NCBI GenBank assembly: GCA_905221605.1
Contig: CAJNDS010002089.1
Location: 188,293 to 252,292, forward strand
Length of the DNA: 64,000 bases
Source: Symbiodinium natans
Taxonomy: Eukaryota > Sar > Dinophyceae > Suessiales > Symbiodiniaceae
Direction of reading: 5' to 3'
Position 1 is the stretch's first letter. Every line of letters starts with the position of its first letter. This document shows positions 51,668-61,186 of the stretch, piece after piece. The notes under the pieces are model-generated. The model was not told the DNA's origin. It made no database searches and saw nothing but the letters and a program-made list of their open reading frames with translations. The position numbers and the translations under genes are program-made.

Positions 51668-51843
51668 CTGTCGACTACACGGCAACAGCGAAGATGTTGA
51701 GGGCCGGAGTACGGGCTTCTCTCCCTTCTTCTTGTTCTTCTATGGGGCATGAAGGCCAGGGAAGGTAACCCTGACCAACGTGCGCTGGGCACGTCCAGAT
51801 GGTGACATTCTCGCTTCTTCTTCTTCTTGTTCTTCTTCTTCTT

Positions 51844-52050
51844 CTACAGGGCTTGAAGGGCCCAGCGAGCCCTCTGCGCGCGCGCGCGGGCGCGCCCAGT
51901 CCGGTCAATTCGTCTCTTTAGTGGTGAAATGCGGGCTTCCCCCTCCGGTATTCTCGCTCTCTGTCTCTTCTTCTGCTCAGCGAAGAGGCCCCCCGAAGAG
52001 GACCCCGGCCACGCTGGCCCGCTGCTCTGTCCAGGTGAAAGTTTAGGCAC
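51844..52050 (-). CDS. Basic exon candidate
   Basis: The frame reads EQKKRQRARIPEGEARISPL, KRRIDRTGRARARAQRAR. The Arg-rich end overlaps a GCGC tract, so part may be repeat-derived. Confidence 0.38.
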   Translation of the reverse strand: MPKLSPGQSSGPAWPGSSSGGLFAEQKKRQRARIPEGEARISPLKRRIDRTGRARARAQRARWALQAL

Positions 52051-52114
52051 CGTACGTTGACGGCCCTATGCAGTGGAAGCTGTGTCACCACTCGTTAAGA
52101 CACAAGACTTGGCA

Positions 52115-52456
52115 CTAACACGGGTCCCCCTCAGTTTGGCCCCCCAGGAAAACTTCGTCTTGGCCGTCTTCGTCAGCATGAGGCTCGTCCAACTGCGTGT
52201 CTGGGACCCCTTGACTTTGGCCCCCTGTCAGCAGGTTCTCTGCTGTCCCAGGCCCCCAGGGCAACGACGAGCTTGTCGGGGTAGAGGTCAAAGTAGCCTC
52301 CCCTGGTTGTTGGTTCTCCGCTTGGCCTCCTTGCCCAGGGCCCCCCGGTTGTTGGTCCTCCGGCTTCACGTAGTAGGTCGACGGCAGCCCGGAACTCATC
52401 GAGGTAGAGGTCGACGTAGCTCTCTGTCTCTCTCTTTCTCTCTCCTTCTCTCTCAC
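52115..52456 (-). CDS. Exon candidate with internal duplication
   Basis: One frame reads SYVDLYLDEFRAAVDLLREA and later GGYFDLYPDKLVVALGAWD, two related FDLY-type segments. The overlapping frame is Gln/Pro/Gly-rich and ends in an acidic HADEDGQDEVF. The duplication of the DLY block and of nearby ACCAACAACC words suggests an internally repeated protein. Frame undecided. Confidence 0.42.
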   Translation of the reverse strand: MREKERERERQRATSTSTSMSSGLPSTYYVKPEDQQPGGPGQGGQAENQQPGEATLTSTPTSSSLPWGPGTAENLLTGGQSQGVPDTQLDEPHADEDGQDEVFLGGQTEGDPC

Positions 52457-52487
52457 TCTCTCCCTCTCTTTCTTTCTTTCTTTCTCT

Positions 52488-52540
<53 letters not shown>

Positions 52541-52542
52541 TT
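52418..52542 (+). repeat. (CT)n microsatellite
   Basis: CT/TTTC-rich array followed by a short TATA-like AT run. Confidence 0.93.
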
Positions 52543-52639
52543 ATATATATATTCATATGGTTCAGCGTCGAGCGTCCTGGGCCCCCCCCCCCCCCCCCCA
52601 TGTGTATCCCCCCCCCCCCCCAAGCCTTTGACTTACGGT

Positions 52640-53000
52640 CTAAAACCTAGACCCTAAACCCTAAAACCCTAAACCCTAAACCCTCAACCCTTAAACCCAA
52701 AACCTAAACCACTACACCCTTAAGTCTTAAACCTAAAAACCTTAAACCCGAAAACCTTGAAAACCCTAAAACCCTACCCTACAACCAACCCACAACCACA
52801 CCACAGGGGGGGGGGGGGATCAGGGGGGGATCATCTTAGTACCACATCCGCGGGGAAAAAACCCTAAAACTAAACCCGAAACCTAACCCTCAAACCCTTA
52901 AAACCCTAAAACAGAAACCCTATAAACCCTACACCCTAAAACCCTAAAACCCTAAAAACCCTAAACCCAACACCCTAAACACTACACCTAAAACACACCC
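52640..53000 (-). repeat. Degenerate CCCTAAA (telomere-like) region with C/G runs
   Basis: Dozens of CCCTAAA/CCCTAAAA words, imperfect and spaced, flanked by C homopolymers (52,581-52,620) and G homopolymers (52,806-52,819, 53,013-53,086). No coding frame is trusted between 52,543 and 53,180. Confidence 0.9.
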
Positions 53001-53182
53001 CAACCACACCACAGGGGGGGGGGGGGGGGGGGGGGGGTTACATTGGGGGGGGGGGGGGGGGGGGTAGGGGGGAGGGGGGGGGGGCCCGCCGGGGCTGAAT
53101 CATATATATATATATATATCTCTCTCTCTCTCTCTCCCTCTCGCCTTTTTTCCTTATAAGGACTCGGGCTGACTTGCATGCT

Positions 53183-53452
53183 TTACCAAGTGATTCTGAA
53201 AGTCTTCAGGATCGTGAGATCGACTGCAAGGAGACAAGAACGCAACCATCACCAGACCCAGTACCAATACCCCTTCTTAAAGGCACGCATCCCAAAAAAC
53301 CAACGCAGGGAGTCCCTGCCTTGCATCGACGCCATCGGCCTGCCACTGTTGTGCGAAATGAACATGTTTCTGATGTTTCTGTTTTGCTGCATGGGCTGAG
53401 GTCGGCGCCCCAGCACGTGATACTTAACGACCCTCCAATTCTGACACCCCAT
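53183..53452 (-). CDS. Hypothetical frame with one internal TGA
   Basis: The frame reads PQPMQQNRNIRNMFISHNSG, RPMASMQGRDSLRWFFGM and RAFKKGYWYWVW, then TGA at 53,249-53,251. It continues in frame as LRSCLLAVDLTILKTFRI to TAA at 53,183. A short intron (GTCTGG...ccttgcag) could remove the TGA but would shift the frame and end the protein soon after. Plus-strand frames are open too. Confidence 0.4.
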
Positions 53453-53619
53453 TCAGCTTAAATGTATAGGGTTTGGGTGCGGAATCTCTGTACAATCTCG
53501 ACTCTGTACACTCCAGTTCATGTCTCAACTATGCTGGGGACCTCCTGGGGGCTGCAATCCGAAATCCTCAGCAACCGCAACACACCCCAGTGCGCACAGC
53601 TTGCCGACCAATGAAGCGC

Positions 53620-53802
53620 CTATTTCTCAGCAGCATCGCTTGCAGGTTGCGTGCCGGAGTTGTAAGCTGGAGGTCCTGCCGTGTCGAACCCGGTTTCAGC
53701 CTTTGGGTTTAGCACTCTGCCAGATGTTGGTTTGATTGGAAGATGTTTTAGAGAGTACACAGAGGATGAAAGCAGTGCCTTCACAACGCGCTCAAGACAC
53801 AC
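53620..53802 (-). CDS. C-terminal exon candidate
   Basis: The frame reads LERVVKALLSSSVYSLKHLP, SGRVLNPKAETGFDTAG and ends ASDAAEK. Function unknown. Confidence 0.5.
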   Translation of the reverse strand: MCLERVVKALLSSSVYSLKHLPIKPTSGRVLNPKAETGFDTAGPPAYNSGTQPASDAAEK

Positions 53803-53870
53803 TAGCCATTACTAGCCATGAACTTTGAAGGGTGCTTTGTCCAACTCGCTGTTCGGTAGCTTCGCGCACG

Positions 53871-54164
53871 TCAAGATGTGTTCTGAAGCACGCCAGCCTG
53901 CCAGCGATGACCTTGCTGTTTCAGTCCGCGACGCTGTGATTTTGGTGTTGGCGTTGCGGGGTGTTGCTTCTCGGGTTGCCTGTTCCCTGGGATGGGGAGC
54001 TGCATGTTTCCCCTTGGTCGTGTGGAGACCTGCCTACAGAGTTGCTGATGCAATAGGCATTGGGCAAGACGATGGGTTAAGCGTGCAGAATGGGCCATTC
54101 CACGCGGTTGAAGTTTCGAGAAGCAGATAGCAGGCTTCATCCCGTAGCTGGCAACGAGCACCAA
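53871..54164 (-). CDS. Exon candidate; plus strand also open
   Basis: The frame reads RLTHRLAQCLLHQQLCRQVS and a basic, Gln-rich end. The plus frame 53,825-54,130 is a real competitor. Confidence 0.35.
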   Translation of the reverse strand: MVLVASYGMKPAICFSKLQPRGMAHSARLTHRLAQCLLHQQLCRQVSTRPRGNMQLPIPGNRQPEKQHPATPTPKSQRRGLKQQGHRWQAGVLQNTS

Positions 54165-54229
54165 GAGCGCCGCGCAAAGTTCAACACGGCCCTCCTCGTC
54201 TAGCTCGACGACCGCGTCGCAGGTGAGCC

Positions 54230-54567
54230 TCAGTGGAATCGGGTGAACCGAGTCAAGATTCTTGAGTCAAGATTGCAAGGCTGCAACTGCTGCAACACCT
54301 GGGCCCTGAACTGCAGGAGAGATGAAGCAGCTGTGAGTTCGGTGGCAGCCTTGCCATGGCAAGTAAGAGACTTCATGCTGCACCCTACCCCCACAGGGCC
54401 ACCAACCCCCCCAACTCCCACATCCAGAATCTGACAACACGAACGAAAAAAAAAAAGCCCTCAGTCATGAACCCAGCCAGAGGTATGCACGGAAGCTCCA
54501 GAAAGCTCAGGTCACTCCTAGAGATCCCAGCTGCATAACTTTCATGTGCATTGCTTAAGGCCCCCAT
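54230..54567 (-). CDS. Two exon candidates, one hydrophobic
   Basis: Positions 54,385-54,567 read SRSDLSFLELPCIPLAGFM and a Phe/Val-rich run over an A homopolymer. Positions 54,230 to about 54,380 read KAATELTAASSLLQFRAQVL and QQLQPCNLDSRILTRF. Confidence 0.45.
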
Positions 54568-54693
54568 CCCACGCCCTTCTGAGCCAGGGCCTTGCTAATC
54601 AGGATGCCCTGCTGCACTTGGTTGCGCAGCGACCATTCCAGGGCCTGAGCGGGACATGGATAGAGAGGATCACAAAGGGACTCTCAAGAGGCT

Positions 54694-54933
54694 CTATTTT
54701 CTGCGCCAAGCCCTCTGGAACTGGGACCAGAGCCCGCTTCCGAGGAAGCAGCGCGTCAAAAAACAACACTGTAAGAACCGAAAACCAAAGGAAACACAGG
54801 GCTGCTTCGTTGAAGACTTGGGCACATAGGAGCCCATGGACACGACCACCAGGTTGAAAACCTGGCAGACGGAACTTTTCCCACTTGGCAGAAACGAAAT
54901 TTCTGCAGACCCAGCCCTTCGGCAGAGAGACAC
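54694..54933 (-). CDS. Exon candidate; plus strand also open
   Basis: The frame reads LPSGKSSVCQVFNLVVVSMG and STKQPCVSFGFRFLQCCF. The GKSS is not preceded by the Gly needed for a Walker A loop. The plus frame 54,546-54,857 competes. Confidence 0.37.
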   Translation of the reverse strand: MSLCRRAGSAEISFLPSGKSSVCQVFNLVVVSMGSYVPKSSTKQPCVSFGFRFLQCCFLTRCFLGSGLWSQFQRAWRRK

Positions 54934-55076
54934 GTCCAGACCCTCCCCAAACCCTAACTATAGCTAAGGATGCACGGTGATCGGCTGCGCTCTGCCTCCA
55001 AGAACACGGAGTTGAGCTTGTTGAACTGGAAGTCGCCTGGACGACAGGGGGACTCGGAACCTGAGGGAACAGTGGG

Positions 55077-55755
55077 TCAATGTGTTTTGCGCTGCGAGAT
55101 GAAGGTGCTTACAGCAAAGACTTGATGTAAACAAAGCCCCTTAGACATCTCGCTGCGCACATAAAAGGGGTGGCTTCTTATCAGCTTCAAGCCCGCCAAA
55201 CTCTGCTTGAGGGAGGTGGCACAAGACTCGTGAGCTCCTGAACAAGGCCGGAGACCATGAACGTTGGAGATGGAACCGATTGGAACAATCCCCACCAAAA
55301 CCTTATCCCCACAACAATAACGGGCCGAGGCACAGTCATTAGTCTGCGGGTATCGGTTTCGGAAGATCCGTAGCAGCATCACCACGAAAGGTACCATGTT
55401 GCACAGGGCCACCAGCCATGGACGTGTGCACACCAGAATGGCCGGCAGCCGGTACACCGCCAGCATCAAGACAGACATGTGAACAGCTTGAGGCATCGAA
55501 GTGACAATGGGCGTCGTGATCATTGTCGATAACGTCATGCCGACGACATACCATGCATCCAGAGCACAGGGGTGGAGAAGGTACGGAAACATGAACCAGG
55601 CCCCGAAGAAAGCGAAGCAGGCATTCCCCAGCCATGCCATTGCTGGTGACATCCACCGCACCGATCCCGCCAAGATGTTAATCTGAGTGGCGGTGTTGAT
55701 GATCAGCCACATGACAAGCATGCAGTTGTTTACGGAAAATGCCATTGCCAAGCGC
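55077..55755 (-). CDS. Multi-pass membrane protein exon
   Basis: An acceptor gtgggag|G opens at 55,755 and the frame runs to 55,077. Hydrophobic segments appear in order: MLVMWLIINTATQINILAG, WLGNACFAFFGAWFMFPYLL, AWYVVGMTLSTMITTPIV, VLMLAVYRLPAILV and ALCNMVPFVVMLLRIF. Four to five membrane spans fit. The part after RIFRNRY is more polar and may be intron. No transporter motif is recognised. Confidence 0.58.
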
Positions 55756-55919
55756 CTCCCACCTCAGCAGACCGCGGCAAATGTACTTCGAAGTGTTGCA
55801 GGAATCCTGCTTACGAGGGTAGAGGCCGTTTTTCAAAGAACTACTGTTCGCAAGGGTTCATGACTACAGCAGCGGTGACATCAACAGATGAGCCCTGCCC
55901 TACCCGCCCAAATCCACCC

Positions 55920-56129
55920 CTATGCTGACACTTCTGTTCCCAGGTCCAGGTTGCGAACTCGGTCCTTAATGATCTGCTCCTCCTGATCGGAACCCAAGAT
56001 TCTGATCCCTTACTGCCCCCAGTCCGTGGACGAGCTCCCAATTTCCTCCCGAACCCTTTTGCTGGTGCCGGCTCCTCCTGGCTGAACTTTGCTGGCCCAT
56101 GCCGCTTCCGGCATGACAAGCCTAGGCAT
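55920..56129 (-). pseudogene. Protein-like frame with one internal TAA
   Basis: The frame reads SKRVREEIGSSSTDWGQ, a TAA at 56,010-56,012, then ILGSDQEEQIIKDRVRNLDL and a stop at 55,920. Both sides look coding in the same frame. It could be a decayed exon, or an intron could span the stop. It lies between two membrane-protein exon regions on the same strand. Confidence 0.4.
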
Positions 56130-56234
56130 TTGTGTGGGGGCTTCGGCGAGGTGAGTGGACCTTGCTTCCTTTGGGGACATGTCTTTGTGCGAAAGCGCCC
56201 CGAAGCGGGGGCTTTTTGGGTTGTGGGGTCTTCG

Positions 56235-56732
56235 TCAGGCGGGAGGCTTTAGCAGGTCCATTGAAACCTTGCGTCGCGAACTCGCATGCGCCCCGGTATG
56301 ACCGCGGCTTGAGATTATAAACCCAAGAATGAAGACTTGCTCAGCAGCGGCCGCGAAGCAGGATCCAAGCCTTGTGGCAAAGTTTACGATGTCTTTCCGG
56401 CGCTGAAGGGCAACCCAAGCAACCTGCATCGCTTCTTGCATGATGGCGGGAGAGGGGGGGGAGTGGGGGCACATATGGGCACATCCCCGCCCCCCAAAAG
56501 TTGTTCCGAGCAGAACATGGAGATCTAACGATTGTTCATTCCCAGCCTTGAGGAAGCACATGACTTGCAGCGCAATGTAAGTGAAAAGCCAGGACTCCTC
56601 GTGCAATGCATCCGGCTCAAGCGAAATCTCCATGGCCAGGAACAGCACGAGGATTTGCAGGTCTAGGAGTCTAGGTAGACTTGAACAAGACGTAGCCTTT
56701 GTCATATTATTGTAGACCTTCTTGCCCTGCAA
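56235..56732 (-). CDS. Hydrophobic protein, exons around a GC-donor intron
   Basis: The frame (165 codons) reads LLDLQILVLFLAMEISLEPD, ESWLFTYIALQVMCFLK and, further on, VAWVALQRRKDIVNFATRL and AEQVFILGFIISSRG. The stretch between, over a G/C homopolymer, looks non-coding. An AAG|GCTGGG donor and a catgcaag acceptor would remove it. At least three hydrophobic segments suggest a membrane protein, possibly the same gene as 55,077-55,755. Confidence 0.52.
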   Translation of the reverse strand: MQGKKVYNNMTKATSCSSLPRLLDLQILVLFLAMEISLEPDALHEESWLFTYIALQVMCFLKAGNEQSLDLHVLLGTTFGGRGCAHMCPHSPPSPAIMQEAMQVAWVALQRRKDIVNFATRLGSCFAAAAEQVFILGFIISSRGHTGAHASSRRKVSMDLLKPPA

Positions 56733-56880
56733 AATTCTGTTTTTCTATACGCTTGACATCTCAAGTGGTTGGGATCGGGGCCACTGCTTGAGAAGCATAC
56801 AGGTCTAGGCCCTTTGGCCTTAGATGGATTTGTGGGTTTTCGAGCCAAAGGCAATAAAAAAGCCGGCCCATGGGTGGGAA

Positions 56881-56951
56881 CCCTAAACCCTTTTACATCC
56901 AGGCCTCTGATGTCTGCCGGTTGCCCTAAACCCTAGCACCCTAAACCCTAA
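56881..56951 (-). repeat. Interstitial CCCTAAA motifs
   Basis: CCCTAAACCC words at 56,881 and 56,924-56,951. Confidence 0.8.
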
Positions 56952-57061
56952 AACGAGCCCCTTGTGCTGTCCAGTGCAGCTTTGGGGGGCTTAAATCCAT
57001 AGTAGTTCAGGGTTTCGAGTCTGACAAGCACGATCAAAGACCATGACCGGGAGACCTGGGT

Positions 57062-57476
57062 CTACAGTTCGGGCTTAGGTGCTTCGGTTCCTGGCGCAGG
57101 GCACTCGTAGGACCATGCAAGTGTGAAGGTTGGTGGCTCCGTTATCCAAAGATCCCGGTTATAGATCTGCACTTGCACCTTCAGCTTCTGCTGGCCCACC
57201 AATGTCAGCACCTGGGGATATGCGATGACTTTAACGGTGGAGCCACCGTGGCTCTTTTCGGTTTTCCTTTCTTTCACGGGGCTGCTCTCGATCCCTCTTT
57301 TCCACTTCCTTTCGTGACGTTAGGAAAGTTTAGAGGCGCGGGGCTGTCGGATGAAGGCCTGTGTATATTGGGATTGAGGATCGGTGCTTTCAAGCTTGAA
57401 CAGCCAGGATGCCCTCTTCATGTGGTCGACCTTGGCGAGGAGATCGTCCACAGCAGAGCCGAACCTGAATTCGCTT
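57062..57476 (-). CDS. Hypothetical protein, C-terminal two exons, hotdog-like strand pattern
   Basis: Positions 57,062-57,253 follow an acceptor cgaaaag and read GGSTVKVIAYPQVLTLVGQQ, KLKVQVQIYNRDLWITEPP and end GTEAPKPEL. Long alternating strands of this kind occur in hotdog thioesterases, but no catalytic motif is visible, so this is only a resemblance. The upstream exon (about 57,320-57,476, acceptor aaaatag) reads RFGSAVDDLLAKVDHMKRAS and SWLFKLESTDPQSQYTQAF. The donor between them is unresolved. Confidence 0.62.
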
Positions 57477-58013
57477 CTATTTTGCGCTGATTGGACCTCA
57501 GAGCGCCTCCGAATAAACATGGGACAGAAGAGATGTTGTCTTTGCAGCCCCAAGATCAAAGGAGATGCCACAACAAATGCACCTACAGGGCGATTTTGGC
57601 GGGGCCACCTCATACCTCTGCTGCCTGATGCGACCCTAAACCCTGAAAGGAGAAGTGACAGCCAAAAGAGATGCTGAACTCTAAGCTGACATGGTGTCAG
57701 GGGAATGCAAAGACACACTAATTTTAAAACAGCCCATCCTAAACCCTCAACCCTGTGAACCGAACCCGTTTCTTCCGTACTTCAGCTGAGCAGAGCGATA
57801 GGTCAGAGTCATAAGAGTGGGTCTGAGTGGGTCTCTATCGCATCTTTCCGTTTATGGGCTCAATTCAGGGGTACTGGGCTTCTCTTGGGAATTTCTGGCC
57901 AGTGCAAGCCAAAGCAGCGGAGCCGTTTCGTCCAGGATTGCCTGACATCTCAACCATGCCCTAGATCCCCAACCGCAACGTACAAACCCGAAGTCCCGAA
58001 AATCTCCCCAGGA

Positions 58014-58292
58014 CTAAGCACCACCGGAATACGCAACATCCGTGCTGAAGCCAGCAGTTTTTTTTTGGCGACATTTAGAGTCTAGAGCCAACATCCCCGA
58101 GCCCCAGGCTCTGGCCTCAAAGTGGCAGGTCTTAGCCGTGGTCTTGGAACAAGAAAAACCACTGAAACGCAGGGTAAATAATCCAATACTGAGCCGTGGG
58201 GCCCGGATGTCCGTCATAGCCTTGCTGTCGACATCTAGAAGCTGCTGAAGTAGTGCGACTCGCTGGATGCCTCTGGTGAGGCAGTGAGGCAC
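58014..58292 (-). CDS. Hypothetical protein exon
   Basis: After an acceptor cctcaccag the frame reads GIQRVALLQQLLDVDSKAMT, DIRAPRLSIGLFTLRFSGF and ends DVAYSGGA. Only the first 40 or so codons are strongly protein-like. Confidence 0.48.
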   Translation of the reverse strand: MPHCLTRGIQRVALLQQLLDVDSKAMTDIRAPRLSIGLFTLRFSGFSCSKTTAKTCHFEARAWGSGMLALDSKCRQKKTAGFSTDVAYSGGA

Positions 58293-58329
58293 CGCAACAA
58301 AGCGGTGTATGTGAAACAGGGTTTATATT

Positions 58330-58395
58330 ACTGTTATTGGCGAGTGTATATAAGGTTCCTTTTTGACATTGGTGAGTGTATATTGGTGTCCTTTT
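58330..58395 (+). repeat. Dispersed 32-bp-period repeat, copy B
   Basis: Two units marked ATTGGCGAGTGTATATAAGG and ATTGGTGAGTGTATATTGG, 32 bp apart, each followed by TTCCTTTT/GTCCTTTT. Matches the reverse complement of 46,306-46,360. Confidence 0.7.
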
Positions 58396-58648
58396 GGGGA
58401 TACAAGAAATACCGTGCTTAGTACAAATCTAAGCTGTCTCACCTTGATATGATTCACGACCTCCGGTCCGCAGTACAAGAAATATGAACCCTACTTCACA
58501 TCTTTCCGCTTGAGCTAGCTGGGCCGTCAGAAGGACATTCGGTCAACGAAGCAAGGACGCACTCCTGCCTTCATCACCTGACAAAAAACCAAAAACGCCC
58601 ACCCAAACAGCCCGCCTGCATCGATGCCAAGGAAGAGGGGCCCAGAAG

Positions 58649-58897
58649 GTGAGCCGTTCAGGGCTTCATCTGCCATTGTCAAGCCTTGGAGCGGCTTCTC
58701 GCATGCTGTCCAATTTCCCCTTGAGCCTGCCGTCGGACAGGAAGGATGATGTTCCTTGTGCCGCGGCTGTTACACTGTTTTTGCCTAAAGTCCACAGGCG
58801 AGTTGAAGGCAGCCAAGTGACTGTGGCACAGGACCTCCTGGACAGCTACAGTGAATGTCTCCGACCTCGGCATGCCGGGGTCTTTCAATGCTCCTAG
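58649..58897. other. Coding-like region, strand undecided
   Basis: The plus frame reads HRRVEGSQVTVAQDLLDSYS; the minus frame (58,679-58,888) reads SETFTVAVQEVLCHSHLAAF. Both are equally smooth. Confidence 0.35.
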
Positions 58898-58946
58898 GAG
58901 TCCCTGGGCTCCTGCATCTCTCCACTTAGGTTTTGCATATCAAGGG

Positions 58947-59719
58947 TTAATTATGTGGCATTATCTGGGCCAGAACCCTTCTGCGGAATGGCAAAGGCAC
59001 GACAAGGCCCAGACCGAGTGTACACCACAAACACGGCCGCCACTCCAGCCTAAGAGCCCAGCGTTCCGGGCCCGTATTTGCTGGGTTGTGCTTTAAGCGA
59101 AGGCCTAGGGTCGAGGAGTTTGAACAGCAAGAGGAACAGACATTCACCAAGTAGAGGCCCAGGGGCGACGATGCCAATTGGCACCTGGAGAGCACACTTA
59201 CGCGAAGCTGAAATTCTGGTTGGGGGTGCAGTTCCCTTATCACATGCAGGCTGCGCAAGGAGTAAGGACCCCGAAGTGCCATGAGGAGAAGAGGAGAAGA
59301 CTGCTTTGGAATCGAATCGTCGAATGGCCGCAAGCTTACATTGATGCTCACCTCACCTCTTTGTTGCAGAAAGAACCCTGTCCATGAGCCAACGTAGCCA
59401 AGTGTCCAGGCACGCAAGCGACATTTTCCTGAGCTTCCCCAGGCGTTATCGGCACCAGGCTTTTTATGGGGTCGGGCAATCTTACCGGTGTGACCCATGA
59501 GTCCAGTATTGATGGTTTGGCCTTCGGGATCGAGGATTGCCTGCAAAAAGAACCAAGCTCGGACTCTACGTCGCTGGAGCCGAACAATCTGACAGCAGAG
59601 CTCAGAGCCCAATGAAACACATCTTGTGCTTGGGCAGCGAGTGGAGCTAAGGGTTGCCTTGTGCTGCTTTGCGGCTGCCACAGCCGCACGCCGTAGGGTG
59701 CTTTCCGCTCTGCACACAA
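58947..59719 (-). CDS. Hypothetical protein, long overlapping frames
   Basis: The frame 59,348-59,719 (123 codons) reads QAQDVFHWALSSAVRLFGSS, DVESELGSFCRQSSIPKAK and PVRLPDPIKSLVPITPGEAQ and is the best candidate. The frame 58,947-59,717 (256 codons) is longer than chance would usually give and reads EVSINVSLRPFDDSIPKQSS in its middle. A splice from the first into the second near 59,360 would use the best part of each. No family is recognised. Confidence 0.5.
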
Positions 59720-59992
59720 GCAGCCTTAGATTGGGGCCCCGGGTACATAGCCCTGAACGCGCTGAACAGGCAACCTTAAAGTTAGCCTAACTTTACGGTT
59801 TCAGGGTTCGAGCTCGACCCTACATCCTGAAGCACGGCCATGGCGCATCTCCGGCAGCAGCGGCACATGGCAGTGCAGCAGCACATCTGAGCAGGGCAAA
59901 CCAAAGATTTCAGGGAGGTTCAGAAAGCATTGCTAGGGTTCCATATGCCACCATCGGATTTGGCATGTAGAGGGGGGTGTCTTGGGCTCAAG

Positions 59993-60024
<32 letters not shown>
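59993..60024 (+). repeat. Poly-C tract
   Basis: C homopolymer of about 32 bases. Confidence 0.95.
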
Positions 60025-60026
<2 letters not shown>

Positions 60027-60133
60027 CCCGTCAAACAAAGAGCTCCAGCGGAGAATCGGTGCTTTCGTTTTCATCCCTGCCTGCCAGATAAACATGAAGA
60101 AGAGGCCGGCCATGATCGGCGAACCTGCGATGC

Positions 60134-60885
60134 TCAGGCTGGGCCCTCCGGATCCGCGCTTGGGGTGCGCTCTTCTGGCGGGCGGACGTCTGATTCTGCA
60201 TCGGGCGGGCTCGGAGGGGCGGGCTCGGAGGAGCTGAGATGCTTGGACGAGTGAAAGTGTAGGCGCTTAGGCTTCGAGGTCCAGGGGCTCTGCAAAACTG
60301 CAGCCGGGCAGCCGAACAGCAGCAGGCTAGAGAGGTACTCCTGCAAGACATTGTTGAACAGCAACACGCGGCATCGAAAGCAGCGAAAGCTGATAGCCTA
60401 GGACCTGGCCTCCAAAAGCCTTTGCGCCCGTTCCGACTACATTAGGCATCAGACGTATCGATGTCGGAGAGCCGCGAAGAATTCGACGGGCATCGCCAAA
60501 GCTATGGCACAAGTAGAAACTCGGGAAACCTGGGCCCCTACCAAAGACCGCTAAACGGTCTGTCAGAGGTATTCGGGTTTCTGCAGGCCCGCCTCCAGTT
60601 GTGCACTGCATTCACCTGGCACTTGGCACTGAGAACGTGGCCTAGAACAGAGCAGGCTAGGTGCGGATGCTGGGATGTGCAAAGAGTTGTTTTGTTGAGG
60701 AGATCAGGCTGCTCGAAAGAAGCCACCATGCCACCAGGTCCCAAACTTCCCTCAAACCTGCCTGACATAACCCAACTCCCAGGCCCCCAAGCGACTCCCC
60801 TTGAAGGCTGCTCCCCCGACATCCGAACGCCCGAAGCCCCTTGGCCGCCCACTGGACGTGGTAGCCTCGACCTCGGGGGAAACAT
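60134..60885 (-). CDS. Hypothetical protein, three exon candidates
   Basis: In transcription order: 60,538 to about 60,740 reads EQPDLLNKTTLCTSQHPHL and AKCQVNAVHNWRRACRNPN. About 60,400-60,570 reads GPGFPSFYLCHSFGDARRIL, RGSPTSIRLMPNVVGTGAK. Positions 60,134-60,367 read NNVLQEYLSSLLLFGCPAAV and a disordered acidic end (ESDVRPPEERTPSADPEGPA) to the stop. A CCTAG|GCTATC GC donor lies at the end of the second, but its phase with the third was not settled. No family is recognised. Confidence 0.57.
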
Positions 60886-61186
60886 TTAAACATGTTTGAA
60901 GTTGCTTCTGGGCCTAGCTTCCCCAGCACCGGCAACTGCTAGGAAGGCTATGGAACGAATGCCTAGACCCCTCATGCACGCGACCCCCAGAACCACGAAG
61001 AGTTGATATATCATGCATTTTCATGACCTGCCTCTGCTCCCAGGCCCTTGTTACCACTGATAACCTCCATCTCTGACACCAAAAGCGCTTGGATTAGCCC
61101 TTTCTTGCGGTCGCAGTCTCCGCTTGGCAAAGTCCATGAGATTTGCCCCTTGAGCTGCCGATGATCGCAAGGTGTCGTAGACTAGG

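Noticed and set aside
54694-54933. P-loop NTPase (GKSS)
   Set aside because: The glycine four residues before GKS is missing and no Walker B follows.
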